Numbered from the stretch's first letter, positions 27,611 to 37,758 are shown. The stretch: DNA of 64,000 nucleotides from Chthoniobacterales bacterium (GCA_026418675.1 JAOAAX010000003.1:90676-154675), one strand, 5' to 3'. Made by a program: numbers and translations. Notes: generated from the sequence alone by a model not told the origin.

Positions 27611-29632
27611 ATGTCTTCAATTGATTCATTACATCCATTGTCTTCTCATCAGCGTCAGGTTCATCTCGATTTTCATACTTCGCCATGGATTCCGGACGTA
27701 GCAGCTGATTTTGACGCTAAAGAATTTGCAGAGATCTTACAAAAGGCACACGTAAATAGCGTAACAATTTTTGCCAAATGCCACCACGGCTATACATATT
27801 TTCCATCCAAAGTTTGCGATCCACATCCTCAGTTAACTCCCTGTGGGCGTGACCTTTTGGGTGAGCAAATCGAAGCTTTGCATCGTGCAGGCATCCGGTG
27901 TCCCATCTACATCACAGTTGGGTGGGATGCCTTGCTTACTCGACGCCATCCGGAATGGCGTGCTATGTTCAAAAATGGTCTCTTTGGAGATTGGAATACT
28001 GGCCATCCTGGGCAATGGAATTTTGTAAATTGGATTCATCCCGATGTCATTGCCCACATCGAGGCTCTAACCAGAGAAATCCTCGATCGCTATAAAGAGG
28101 ACGTAGATGGCTTTTTCTATGATATCGTCTTCTTTGCCAAGGGTGCTTGCTGGTCTCCGGAGTCGTGCAAATTTCGTGAGAAATTTAACCTGTGGGATGA
28201 CTCGCCGGCGGGTTTTGAAAAATTCCAGGTTACCGCCCAGATGTTTTTTGCAGAGCATTTCACAAGAATAATTCACTCTATCCGCCCGCAAGCCACCGTT
28301 TTTTACAACACTCCAAATGATTCTTTTTTCCTGAAGGGATATGGCTCAAGGCCACGCCTAGAATTTATGACCCACATGGAAATTGAGTCGCTTCCCTCCG
28401 GCTTCTGGGGGTATTGGCATTTTCCGCGTCTTGCTCGTTCCTGTAGCCACTGGGGGAAACCGTGGCTAGGAATGACTGGCCGCTTCCAGACCCTTTGGGG
28501 AGATTTTGGCGGAATTAAGCCTCAGCCTGCACTCGAATATGAATGTTTCCGCGCTCAAGCGATGGGAGGGGCTAATTCTATCGGCGACCAGCTTCCGCCG
28601 AGGGGTAAGCTCGATCCTGCAGCCTACCATCTCATTGGTGAAGTTTATGCCCAGATAGAAGCAGCCGAGCCTTTCTACAAAGGTTCTGTTCCAATTCCTC
28701 AGGTTGGAATTACTACAAGCGGTCGTCCGGGCCTTGATGCCGATGAAACTGCGAAAAGTGACGAAGGAGCGATTCAAATGTGTGAAGAAGCCCACTACGA
28801 CTGTGCATTGCTTGACGAAACCGACGACCTTTCCCCCTATGACCTAATCATTCTCGGTGATACCACAACACCAACTCCTTATTTTATAGAGAAACTTCGC
28901 GAGTATTATGAACAAGGTGGAAAGTTATTGATCTCCTACAAAGGCGGGTGCGATGCCGATGGCAACTGGATCCTCGATTTCCTCCCTATTCGTGTAGTCG
29001 GAGAGTTAAAAGAATTTCCAGCTTATTGGCGAACACGGCCGGAATTCTCCGCCGATCTTGCCAGAGGCGATCGGGTCTTTTATCAGCAGGGGCTAAAGGT
29101 CGAAGCCGAGGGGTGTGAAATCCTTGTTGAACGCGTCCTTCCCTATTTCAAACGCGATGCAGTCCGCTACTGCTCCCATCTCCAAACTCCTCCTCGCCCC
29201 GATTCCAGTGGGCAGCCGGTGGTCGTAAAAGGAGATAGATTTATCTATTTTTCTGATCCGATTTTTCGCGAATATCGCCAAAGCGGTAACATTTGTGCTC
29301 GAGATGCTTGGAGACGTGCGATGGAGCTTCTTATAGGGCCACCTCCTTTTGGGGCGGGTTTGGCTAGCACAATTCAACTTTATCCTCGCAGGCGTGGAGA
29401 GGATTTAATTCTCACTCTTCTCCATTACATTCCCATACGCAAATGCCTAAATATAGACATGATTGAGGAGCGAACATCTTTTGGGGGCCAGCGGTTGCGT
29501 TTACCTGAGAAAGCGGAATTTGTCCGGATATATCAAGGTGAGGAGCTGGAGCGTGCGGCTGACGGTTCCTTTCTCCTTCCTGCAAATGCTGCTGGCCGTC
29601 TCCTCCTCGAGGTGCCGGGATTTTTCTCATAA
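27611..29632 (+). CDS. putative glycoside hydrolase (GHL6 / beta-galactosidase-trimerisation-like)
   Basis: 673 aa; 'QVHLDFHTSPWIPDVAADFDAKEFAEILQKAHVNSVTIFAKCHHGYTYFPSKV...GIRCPIYITVGWD...DVDGFFYDIVF'. Confidence 0.6.
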   Translation: MSSIDSLHPLSSHQRQVHLDFHTSPWIPDVAADFDAKEFAEILQKAHVNSVTIFAKCHHGYTYFPSKVCDPHPQLTPCGRDLLGEQIEALHRAGIRCPIYITVGWDALLTRRHPEWRAMFKNGLFGDWNTGHPGQWNFVNWIHPDVIAHIEALTREILDRYKEDVDGFFYDIVFFAKGACWSPESCKFREKFNLWDDSPAGFEKFQVTAQMFFAEHFTRIIHSIRPQATVFYNTPNDSFFLKGYGSRPRLEFMTHMEIESLPSGFWGYWHFPRLARSCSHWGKPWLGMTGRFQTLWGDFGGIKPQPALEYECFRAQAMGGANSIGDQLPPRGKLDPAAYHLIGEVYAQIEAAEPFYKGSVPIPQVGITTSGRPGLDADETAKSDEGAIQMCEEAHYDCALLDETDDLSPYDLIILGDTTTPTPYFIEKLREYYEQGGKLLISYKGGCDADGNWILDFLPIRVVGELKEFPAYWRTRPEFSADLARGDRVFYQQGLKVEAEGCEILVERVLPYFKRDAVRYCSHLQTPPRPDSSGQPVVVKGDRFIYFSDPIFREYRQSGNICARDAWRRAMELLIGPPPFGAGLASTIQLYPRRRGEDLILTLLHYIPIRKCLNIDMIEERTSFGGQRLRLPEKAEFVRIYQGEELERAADGSFLLPANAAGRLLLEVPGFFS

Positions 29633-29644
29633 TTTGGCATTTCA

Positions 29645-31663
29645 ATGCCGATTGCGGCCCAGTTATTTCTACCTTACGCTCTTTTTTTATTACTTTTCTT
29701 ATCAAGTTCTCATTCTGTTATGAGCAGTATGGATATACCGAAGATTTCTAAGAAGGAGATAAATGGAGATTTGAGTTCCTGGGTATCCCAAGCGTGGCAA
29801 GCGTTGTGTCTGTTACCTGATACACCGAGACCGCCGGCTGATTCTGGCGCTAGGCTTTTTATTGCATGGGATGAGGTTGGTTTGATTTTCGGTGTGCAGG
29901 TTTTTGATAAAACACCTTCGGAGTCTTTTTTGGCTTCTGGTGCTTATGAAAATGATTCTGTTGAGTTTTTCATTGCTCCGTCTGCAACCCGGGCGGAGTC
30001 CCTCCAGGCTGTTTTGAGTCCTGGTAATGAGCCCGGTCGAAAACCGCGCCTCTATCTCTACGATAATCGCCCAGATGCTCTAAAAAATTTGCCTGCTCGC
30101 TTGGAGTATGCGGTTGTTTTAAATGAGACCGGCTATAATGTTGAAGCGCGTTTTCCTTGGGAATGTCTGGGTATAAACCCAAAGGTTGGCGATGAAGTTG
30201 CGGCGAGGGTTTTCGTTAACGACCACGACGGTGTGGGGCGCAAGATTCGCTTTTCTTTAATCCCACAAAAATCTCCTTTTTATCGTTTGCATTTAACGGA
30301 GAGGCCTAACCGTCCGATTCATGCTTTAGCTTGGGCATCTTTTGATCCGGCTGTAGCTGAATTCACTCTTAACTGTCTTGCTTCACCTTCTCTGAGTGGA
30401 GCGGAAGTAAAATGGCTAGGGAGCTCCTTCCCTTCCCTAACTTTGAATGCAGGTTCCTATGCTGCCTGGTTATCGGTTGGACTTTCTTCAGCCAGCGAGG
30501 TTCCTGATTCCCTTACCTTGCCCGATGGGCTAGAGATTCCTGTTGTTAATAATCTGGAGAAAATTAGGGAGAATCTCTTGCTGGATGGGTTGTTCCCGCA
30601 GCGTTGTCAATTTCAGCGACGCCAGGACGCCAGTTTTGCTGGGTTTGGATTTCCGGTGCATGTTTTTAGTGGGCCGACTCCTCCGGCCCCACAATTTGCT
30701 GAACCTCGAAAAGTGGAGCGTTTGCTGGAAGGACAACCTGAGGTTTCCCTGCAATGGTTTGACAGCGAGGGGAATCCGATTCCATTTCCCCAACAACCTG
30801 GTTTGCTTGGTTGCCTGGCTGAGATCCGCACACCTGCTGGCAAAAGTTATCGTAAGCGGTTTTTGCTCTATCGTTTGCCGAATGGTGCTCAGACTCCTCC
30901 CGGGGGAGACGATGAATACATTGCCCAAGTTTTAGGTTTTAATTTAGCCGGTGCCGATGCAACGAAAAGCCATGCAAACCGCGTGGCCAATCTCTGGTGG
31001 CACAAAGCATTGAAAAAGCTTTTGGCTTTTCAAAGGCAAAATGGAAGCCATGTTGAGAGTCTTGCTACCTATCCCTATGGGGTGCGTTTTCCGAAGAACT
31101 ACAGCCATGATCGCCGCTATCCGCTCCTTCTTTATCTTCATGGTTCTGGATTTTCGACAACATCGGCAGAGAAGGAATTCTTTACGGCATTTTCCGATGC
31201 ACTTGATTATTTCCCTGGGATTGTAGTTTACCCGCGCAGTGCGGGAAGCTGGAGCGCACCTGCCGTGTTGGAATTGCTCGATTTGTTGATAAGCAAGTAT
31301 CCAATTGACGCGGAGCGCGTTTCGATTGTTGGCTTCAGTATGGGCGGTATCGGAGCGTGGGAAGTTCTTCTGACGGCTCCCTCGCGTTTTGCTTGTGCTG
31401 CAATCATTGCTGGGCGCGGTGGCAGTCCTACAGATGCTTGGCGTCTTAAAAATATTCCCATTCTAGTTGTTAACGGAACTGATGATCCCACCACGACGGT
31501 TCAAGAGGCAGAAATCATGGTTCAGGCTATTCAGCAAGCTGGTGGAAATTTGGTTGAGAAAATGTGGATTGAGGGTTCTGCTCACCATGATTCGATGTTC
31601 CGTGCTCTTTCAAATCCTGGTCTCTATCGCTGGATTGCAGAAAAAATTACCTCAAAGAAATAA
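29645..31663 (+). CDS. exported CBM9-like domain plus alpha/beta-hydrolase esterase
   Basis: 672 aa; hydrophobic N-term; 'ARLFIAWDEVGLIFGVQVFDKTPSES...DSVEFFIAPS...YNVEARFPWECLG' (CBM9-like); 'YPLLLYLHGSGF...VSIVGFSMGGIGAWEVL...ILVVNGTDDPTT' (GxSxGG Ser hydrolase). Confidence 0.75.
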   Translation: MPIAAQLFLPYALFLLLFLSSSHSVMSSMDIPKISKKEINGDLSSWVSQAWQALCLLPDTPRPPADSGARLFIAWDEVGLIFGVQVFDKTPSESFLASGAYENDSVEFFIAPSATRAESLQAVLSPGNEPGRKPRLYLYDNRPDALKNLPARLEYAVVLNETGYNVEARFPWECLGINPKVGDEVAARVFVNDHDGVGRKIRFSLIPQKSPFYRLHLTERPNRPIHALAWASFDPAVAEFTLNCLASPSLSGAEVKWLGSSFPSLTLNAGSYAAWLSVGLSSASEVPDSLTLPDGLEIPVVNNLEKIRENLLLDGLFPQRCQFQRRQDASFAGFGFPVHVFSGPTPPAPQFAEPRKVERLLEGQPEVSLQWFDSEGNPIPFPQQPGLLGCLAEIRTPAGKSYRKRFLLYRLPNGAQTPPGGDDEYIAQVLGFNLAGADATKSHANRVANLWWHKALKKLLAFQRQNGSHVESLATYPYGVRFPKNYSHDRRYPLLLYLHGSGFSTTSAEKEFFTAFSDALDYFPGIVVYPRSAGSWSAPAVLELLDLLISKYPIDAERVSIVGFSMGGIGAWEVLLTAPSRFACAAIIAGRGGSPTDAWRLKNIPILVVNGTDDPTTTVQEAEIMVQAIQQAGGNLVEKMWIEGSAHHDSMFRALSNPGLYRWIAEKITSKK

Positions 31664-31691
31664 AAAGAAATAAATAAAGACTAATTTATCG

Positions 31692-33890
31692 TTAATTTTC
31701 GCCAGTGCGTTCCTTAAGAGCAAGCTGGATTTTTTCTATAACGATTTGTTCGGTGAGTAATTCTGGAAAAGTGACGACGGCGGAAGTATTTCCGCGCGGA
31801 TAGAAAACATAAAAAGGCACTCCGGCTCGCCCGAGGCGGGCAAGGGCATCCCTTATTTCTGTATTGGGAAGGGTCCAATCGGCTTTCATTGGAACAATGG
31901 AATGTTCCTGTAGGAGTTTTCGGACGGTCGGCGTTTCCAAAGCAGTTCTCTCATTAAATTTGCACGTGATGCACCATTCTGCTGTGAAATTGACAAACAC
32001 GGAACGGCTCAAGGAGAGCATCTCTTGCAGCTTCGCTTCTGTGTAAGGGACCCAAGGTATTTTCGACCATTCAGTAAGATTTTGTGGCTTACTATCCTGA
32101 ATTAGCTGATGGTTCGAAGTGGAAATTTGACTTTTTGCAAATTTTGCTGTCGAGACCCAATAAATTGCAGCTAAGCAGGCAAGGATAACGGCTAAGGAAA
32201 CCCTTCGGGAAACTAGCGAGGAGGTCGGCGTGAAGAATTTCCCATAAAGCCAGCACGGGACCGCTAATAAGAGAAGCGTGCATAGTGTCCAAATAATTCC
32301 GTTTGTTCCTTTTTGGACACCCAGAACTGAAAGTAACCAAAGGAGAGTTGCAGCCATTGGGAAACCAAGCGTTTGTTTGAGGGTTTCCATCCAGGGGCCT
32401 GGCTTCGGCAGAAGGTTTAGCCATCCGGGGTTAAGGGCAAGGAGGAGGTAAGGGATTGCCATGCCAGCAGCAACGGCTGTAAAGGTGCTAAAGATGACAA
32501 GGGCGGATTGACTAAAGGCAAAGCCAATAGCGATGCCGAGAAGAGGTGCCGTGCATGGAGTTGCAAGTAAGGTTGCAAAAAGCCCATGAAGGAACGAGCC
32601 AGCGAGTCCCTCACTCTGGGCGGCAGAACTCAATTGGCTGCTTGTTCTGGCAGGGAGTGAAAATTCAAAAACCCCAAACAAGTTAAGGGAAAAGATGAAG
32701 ACTACGATGCAAAGGAAGTAAATGAACCAGGGGTTTTGGAACTGGAAGGCCCAAGCAACTTGCGCTCCACCTGCTCGCAAGGCGACTACAACAGCCGCAA
32801 GTCCAACAAACCAGGCAAAAATTCCGGCACAAAATGCGAGACCATGAGCAAAAATCTTTTTGGGACTATCACCTGCTTGTCGAAGAAAAGAAAAAATTTT
32901 TAGGGAGATGACAGGGAGAACGCAGGGCATAAGGTTCAAAAGGAATCCTCCAAGGAATCCCAAGCCAAGCGCTGTTAGAAGATTGATGGAATGGAATACG
33001 GGAACGCTTTTTGAAACTTCTGGATTATCGAGTCCTTTTTTCTGAAAATCTGCTGCCGGCGTTTTTGTTGGGGAGGAAATCTCAACTCCGTAGAAGTTTT
33101 TCGTATCGGTGCTTTGCCACGCAAGCACTCCTGAAATTTTCCCTTCAGCAGGAATAAAGAGAGAGGTTTGCTGATTTTCGACTTTGGCTGGGGAAGGTTG
33201 TTCGACGTTGGGAGGGATGGAATGCTCGTAAGGGAAGAAAGTTACCTCCTGTGCCCACTGCGGGAGACCTTGAATGTGAAGTGTCCAGCCCTTGTCTTTT
33301 TCTTGCCATTGAAGTTGAACATTTGCTGGCAGAGGTTTGGGAAGTGTGGCTTCTACGGATTGGAAAATTTCGGAGTTCAGTTGGGTTGATTTTTCTGCGA
33401 CAGGCAAAGTCAGGTCCAGTTCTGCTTCACCTGGTAGGCAAAGCGCCTCGCAAACCAACCAACGAACTTTTGCTTTTAGGCTTGCCTCTGAGCCCTGGAA
33501 TTGGGAAGCAACTTCGATGCGAAAAGGGAAAAAAACCTGATTTTTGTATCCATAAACGATCAAATTTCCGGGTTCAGCGAGGCGTTTTGGGATTGGCCAC
33601 TGGATTTGGTTTGCTGAGAAGCCCTCTGGTAATTCCCACTCGATGCTCGTAGCAAGGCCAGCATCGCCAGGATTCCGCCAGTAAACATGCCATCCGTCGG
33701 CAATTTCCAACAAGATTCCGATGGTAAAGGGTTGCCCGGGGACTACAGCGTTCTGAGCCGGAACAAGGGATGCGCGCACAAGTTCTCGACCTTCGTAAAC
33801 TTGGCAAAGACTGTTGAATGAGGTAGCCAATAAGATAAGTGCGACGTAGATGAAGCAGTAGATAAAGCTGGGATGTTTGGCATAATTCAT
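31692..33890 (-). CDS. dsbD: thiol:disulfide interchange protein DsbD family
   Basis: 732 aa; N-term 'VCEALCLPGEAEL', TM 'LMPCVLPVISLKIFSF' and 'ATPCTAPLLG', C-term thioredoxin 'FTAEWCITCKFNE'. Confidence 0.85.
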   Translation of the reverse strand: MNYAKHPSFIYCFIYVALILLATSFNSLCQVYEGRELVRASLVPAQNAVVPGQPFTIGILLEIADGWHVYWRNPGDAGLATSIEWELPEGFSANQIQWPIPKRLAEPGNLIVYGYKNQVFFPFRIEVASQFQGSEASLKAKVRWLVCEALCLPGEAELDLTLPVAEKSTQLNSEIFQSVEATLPKPLPANVQLQWQEKDKGWTLHIQGLPQWAQEVTFFPYEHSIPPNVEQPSPAKVENQQTSLFIPAEGKISGVLAWQSTDTKNFYGVEISSPTKTPAADFQKKGLDNPEVSKSVPVFHSINLLTALGLGFLGGFLLNLMPCVLPVISLKIFSFLRQAGDSPKKIFAHGLAFCAGIFAWFVGLAAVVVALRAGGAQVAWAFQFQNPWFIYFLCIVVFIFSLNLFGVFEFSLPARTSSQLSSAAQSEGLAGSFLHGLFATLLATPCTAPLLGIAIGFAFSQSALVIFSTFTAVAAGMAIPYLLLALNPGWLNLLPKPGPWMETLKQTLGFPMAATLLWLLSVLGVQKGTNGIIWTLCTLLLLAVPCWLYGKFFTPTSSLVSRRVSLAVILACLAAIYWVSTAKFAKSQISTSNHQLIQDSKPQNLTEWSKIPWVPYTEAKLQEMLSLSRSVFVNFTAEWCITCKFNERTALETPTVRKLLQEHSIVPMKADWTLPNTEIRDALARLGRAGVPFYVFYPRGNTSAVVTFPELLTEQIVIEKIQLALKERTGEN

Positions 33891-33970
33891 GATTTTTTTG
33901 TCGGATTTTTTGTTTTTGCCCTGAGAATAAACTTACGGAAAGGGTGGGGTATTTCCAATGCAGTTGGGTG

Positions 33971-35047
33971 CTATTTTTTTACGAGACCGCGGATGCGGAT
34001 GTCGTTGCCAAAGAATGCGTATTCGATCTGCTCGAGCTGAATTGCATCTTTGCTGGAGCCAACGCCGATACCGCGGCTAAAAGGGACAGGACCACCAATC
34101 AGAGTAGGGGCAATATAAATGACAAATTCGTCAACTAACTTTGAGTCTATTGCCTGGCCTGCGACGATTGCGCCACCTTCAATTAAAAGACTTACAACAC
34201 CTAAATTTGCGATTTTCTGAAGGAGTGACGGGAAGTTGGGGGCAGTGAGGATGTGAGTTCTGTTGCAAAAGGGGTCGTTGAAAACGTGGCAATCCGAGGG
34301 GAGGTTTTTGGGGTCTTTGGTCCAGATGAGGCGGAGGGGCTGGGGACGTTGTTTTGCGGCAGGTATACCGCGGATGGTGAGGTAGGGGTTGTCTTTTCGG
34401 AGTGTTTCTGCGCCAATCAGGATTGCGTCAACTTCGGCCCGTATGCGCATGGCATCTTTGCGGGAGGCAGCAGAGGAGATGATTTTCTGCGGAGGTTTTG
34501 GAGCAATCCTTCCATCGAGGCTCATTGCTGTTTTGAGGATGACCCAGGGTATTCCTTCCGTGATGAATTTTTTCCATGGTCGGAGAAGTTTTGTAGTTTT
34601 TTCCTCGAGGATACCAGAAGTAGTTTGGATGCCAGCTGCTTCGAGGATTTGTTTGGCACGGCCAGCATGTTTGGGGTTTGGGTCGTCCATGGACCAAACG
34701 ACACGCGCGAAGCCTGCGCGGATGATGGCGTCGGTGCAAGGGGGGGTTCTGCCATGGGTGGAGCAAGGCTCGAGGGTTACGTAGAGGGTCGCGCCTTTCG
34801 CTGAGAGGCTTGGGGGGAGTGCGCGAAGTGCTTCAATTTCTGCATGTGGTTGGCCTGCGGCCTTGTGCCAGCCGGAGGAGAGTTTTTTGTTGTTGCGGAC
34901 AATGACTGCACCGACTGGGGGGTTGGGGCTTGTTGTGCCGATTCCTCGCCGAGCAAGTTCCAAGGCAACTTGCATCCATTTTTCGTCGTTGGTGAGGACG
35001 TTGGGAGTGGGTGTTTGTGGGTGTGGAGGAGTTGAGGGTGTTGCCAT
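33971..35047 (-). CDS. ribD: bifunctional diaminohydroxyphosphoribosylaminopyrimidine deaminase / 5-amino-6-(5-phosphoribosylamino)uracil reductase RibD; ORF track extends to 35155
   Basis: 'WMQVALELARRGIGTTSPNPPVGAVIVRN...PHAEIEALR...LYVTLEPCSTHGRTPPCTDAII...VILKTAMSLDGRIA'. Confidence 0.92.
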   Translation of the reverse strand: MATPSTPPHPQTPTPNVLTNDEKWMQVALELARRGIGTTSPNPPVGAVIVRNNKKLSSGWHKAAGQPHAEIEALRALPPSLSAKGATLYVTLEPCSTHGRTPPCTDAIIRAGFARVVWSMDDPNPKHAGRAKQILEAAGIQTTSGILEEKTTKLLRPWKKFITEGIPWVILKTAMSLDGRIAPKPPQKIISSAASRKDAMRIRAEVDAILIGAETLRKDNPYLTIRGIPAAKQRPQPLRLIWTKDPKNLPSDCHVFNDPFCNRTHILTAPNFPSLLQKIANLGVVSLLIEGGAIVAGQAIDSKLVDEFVIYIAPTLIGGPVPFSRGIGVGSSKDAIQLEQIEYAFFGNDIRIRGLVKK

Positions 35048-35090
35048 GAAATCGTGTGGATGTTTTAAGAATTCTAACGAAGATTGGGAT

Positions 35091-35861
35091 ATGCGGTTTT
35101 GGCTAATTGATGTCGGCAATACGTTTACGAAGATTGCGGAGGTTGCGGAAGTCAATCAAAGGGATAAAGCAAGGAAAGGGGGAATTGGGAAGGTTGAGCG
35201 CATCCCAACGAGTGTTTTTGGGGTTTCAGCTATGGAACGGGTTGTGAGGCGAAAGGCGGGAGACGTGTGCGTGTTCTGTAGCGTTGTTCCTTGGGCAAGA
35301 GAGTGTATTGAGCAATTTTTTGGGAATGTTAGTGAATTGAATTGGAAAGAGGATATAGGAATCGGTTTTGATTATCCGCGGCCGGAGACTTTAGGGGCAG
35401 ACCGTTTAGCGAACGCGATTGCTTGTAAAGTTTTTTACCGAGTGCCGGCAATAATCGTGAGTGTAGGCACGGCTGCGACGTTTGATATATTGGATGCTGA
35501 GGGGAATTTTTGTGGGGGAGCCATTGCTCCGGGGATCGAGTTGCTTGCAGATGCACTTTATGAGCGGACAGCGTTGCTGAAGAGGGTTTCTCCAGTGGAA
35601 GATTGCCGGGTTGTTGGGAAAAGCACGGAAGAAGCGATTCAGGCAGGGGTGACGATTGGTTTTCGGGGGTTAGTCCGGGAAATTGTTAATTCTATAATTG
35701 AGGAGAAGTTTTCCGGAGTGCGGCCTTTTGTGTTGGGCGGAGGCGGGGGAATTCGATACGTTTCGAGAGGGATGGGGATATTCGATGCGATTGAGCAAGA
35801 GCTTGTGCTCCATGGGCTCTACGCGTATGCACGACGCCGATTTGGCTCGCTTTTGGATTAA
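35091..35861 (+). CDS. coaX: type III pantothenate kinase; ORF track start 34863, ATG at 35091 fits MRFWLIDVGNT
   Basis: 'MRFWLIDVGNTFTK...GADRLANAIA...IVSVGTAATFDILDAEGNFCGGAIAPGIELLADALYERTALL'. Confidence 0.88.
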   Translation: MRFWLIDVGNTFTKIAEVAEVNQRDKARKGGIGKVERIPTSVFGVSAMERVVRRKAGDVCVFCSVVPWARECIEQFFGNVSELNWKEDIGIGFDYPRPETLGADRLANAIACKVFYRVPAIIVSVGTAATFDILDAEGNFCGGAIAPGIELLADALYERTALLKRVSPVEDCRVVGKSTEEAIQAGVTIGFRGLVREIVNSIIEEKFSGVRPFVLGGGGGIRYVSRGMGIFDAIEQELVLHGLYAYARRRFGSLLD

Positions 35862-35902
35862 AGAATTTTTACAGTGATGCAAAAAAGAATATACGTTAAG
35901 CA

Positions 35903-36715
35903 GTGGAGGCGACCTCGAATCTGTGGGAGAAGCTGAGTGAAGATTTGAAGGAGGCGAGGCGTAAAGGGCATTTGGAGGAATATGTCAGCCTTGCTGGAAA
36001 TTTTGTGCGCTCAGCATCGGAAATACTTGGCGAATCGAGTCCACAGCTGGCCGATGCGCTGGAGATAGCAGGGGATTTGTGTATGGAAGCAAGCGAATTG
36101 ACGGAGGCCGAGCGCTATTACCTGCGAGCGTATGAACTTGCGCGGGAGAACAAGAACTATGAACAAGGCGGTCGGGTTGCTGGCAAGCTTGGGCAGATCT
36201 TTGAAAGGTTGGATGAGTATGGGAAAGCTGCTGAACAGTGCCGATTGGCTCTGCAGAATTATGAGGAAGCAGGCGTCCATTCCAATCACCCAACTTTGCT
36301 CAATCAGCTCGGAGGGCTTCTGCGGAGAATGGGAGCAAATGAGGAGGCATGCAAGGCCTATCGGGAGGCAGTCGAAAATGCGAGCCAAATCTACGGTCCC
36401 AAACATGAGTCATTGGCGATTCTTTATAACAACCTGGGTGTAGCACTGATGGATATGGGAGAATTTGTGCAGGCAGAAAATAACCATTTGCAGGCTTTGG
36501 CAATTCGGGAGAGTAATTATGGAGCTAGCCATCCGGAGACAGCTCACTCCCTCGCCAACCTTGGTGCCCTCTACTACTCATGGGGGGATAGAGATAAGGC
36601 ACTTCGGCATTTTCAGGCGGCTCTAGAAATTTATCGGAAGTATTACAGTCCGACGAGTAATGAGATTGTTACTCTGCAGGGATGGCTGGATTTCCTTGAA
36701 GGAGGGCCGACTTGA
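35903..36715 (+). CDS. TPR repeat protein (kinesin-light-chain-like repeats), GTG start
   Basis: 270 aa; 'ALAIRESNYGASHPETAHSLANLGALYYSWGDRDKALRHFQAALEIYRKYY'. Confidence 0.8.
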   Translation: MEATSNLWEKLSEDLKEARRKGHLEEYVSLAGNFVRSASEILGESSPQLADALEIAGDLCMEASELTEAERYYLRAYELARENKNYEQGGRVAGKLGQIFERLDEYGKAAEQCRLALQNYEEAGVHSNHPTLLNQLGGLLRRMGANEEACKAYREAVENASQIYGPKHESLAILYNNLGVALMDMGEFVQAENNHLQALAIRESNYGASHPETAHSLANLGALYYSWGDRDKALRHFQAALEIYRKYYSPTSNEIVTLQGWLDFLEGGPT

Positions 36716-36762
36716 CCCTAAGTGGTATTTGTTCCTGATAACTGCGATTTGGGAAGTAGGAG

Positions 36763-37758
36763 ATGGATGAAGAGAAGGGATTCGTTGCGGAGGAGTTAGT
36801 TTTGAAATTGCAAAAGATAGGAGGCTTCGAGCGATTTTTGTATGCCTTACCAATGAGGGATGGGAATACCCGATATGGGTGTCTTTTACTTTTTGATTGG
36901 GGGGAAGGAGCAAAAGTTTGGAGCGAAGCGTCGCCTCTTGAAGGTTGGAGTGTGGATAGCTTGGAGGAAGTTCAGTGCTGGGGAATTGGCAAGAGGATAC
37001 CACCCTCGTTAAGATTTGCGATTGAGGCTGCGTGGCTAATTTATCGCTGTTGGGAGGGGTGGGACCAGCCTTTAGAAAAGATTTCCCTCTGCGGGCTTGT
37101 GGAGGGACATCCGCGAGATTGGGTGCGGCGTGTTTCGCAATTGCAAAAAGAAGGATGTAGTGTGATCAAACTTAAGGTGCGTCCGGAGATAATGCACGCT
37201 TCGGTGGAAGCAGTAAGGAGAATTCGGATGCTTCTCGGAGATAAGGTTGAGCTGCGGTTAGATGCAAACCGGAGCTTTACTAAGGAAGAAGCGATTCGGT
37301 TTGCGGAAGAAATAAAGGACTTTTCTATAAGCTTTATTGAGGAACCTTGTAGGAACGTCGAAGATTTTGATGAGATTTACTACCGAACTGGGGTTAGGAT
37401 TGGTTTGGATGAAACGCTACGCGAAATCACTCCGCATGAAATCAAAGATTTTGCAGGAGTTTCGGCGCTTGTTTTGAAGCCAACTTTGATAGGGGGGGCG
37501 GAAGCTTGTCGGAAGTTTGCTGTTGCAGGAGCGGATTTAGGGATAAGCTCAATTGTAAGCGGGAGCTATGAATCTGGGGTTGGGACGTGGATTCTCGCAC
37601 AAATTGCCGCCAGGCTTCCCATGAGTTGTCCTGCTGGGCTCGATACCTATACGCGCCTAAGGCAAGATGTTTTACTTCAACCCTTAGTTTTTCCGAATTG
37701 GACATTTGATGTAACAACGCCTATGCCAAGGGTGGATGTTTCGCGATTGGATAGATAA
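36763..37758 (+). CDS. menC: o-succinylbenzoate synthase (enolase superfamily)
   Basis: 331 aa; 'VIKLKVRPE', 'LRLDANRSF', 'SFIEEPCRN', 'GLDETLRE', 'VLKPTLIGG'; adjacent to menE. Confidence 0.82.
   Translation: MDEEKGFVAEELVLKLQKIGGFERFLYALPMRDGNTRYGCLLLFDWGEGAKVWSEASPLEGWSVDSLEEVQCWGIGKRIPPSLRFAIEAAWLIYRCWEGWDQPLEKISLCGLVEGHPRDWVRRVSQLQKEGCSVIKLKVRPEIMHASVEAVRRIRMLLGDKVELRLDANRSFTKEEAIRFAEEIKDFSISFIEEPCRNVEDFDEIYYRTGVRIGLDETLREITPHEIKDFAGVSALVLKPTLIGGAEACRKFAVAGADLGISSIVSGSYESGVGTWILAQIAARLPMSCPAGLDTYTRLRQDVLLQPLVFPNWTFDVTTPMPRVDVSRLDR

Noticed and set aside
27516-29645. Replication origin at the skew switch
   Set aside because: No TTATCCACA-like cluster, no dnaA/dnaN/gidA neighbours, and intergenic spaces are short; kept only as an alternative explanation of the skew finding.
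34253-34804. 183-aa + strand ORF opposite ribD
   Set aside because: Antisense to well-conserved RibD coding sequence; no motif.
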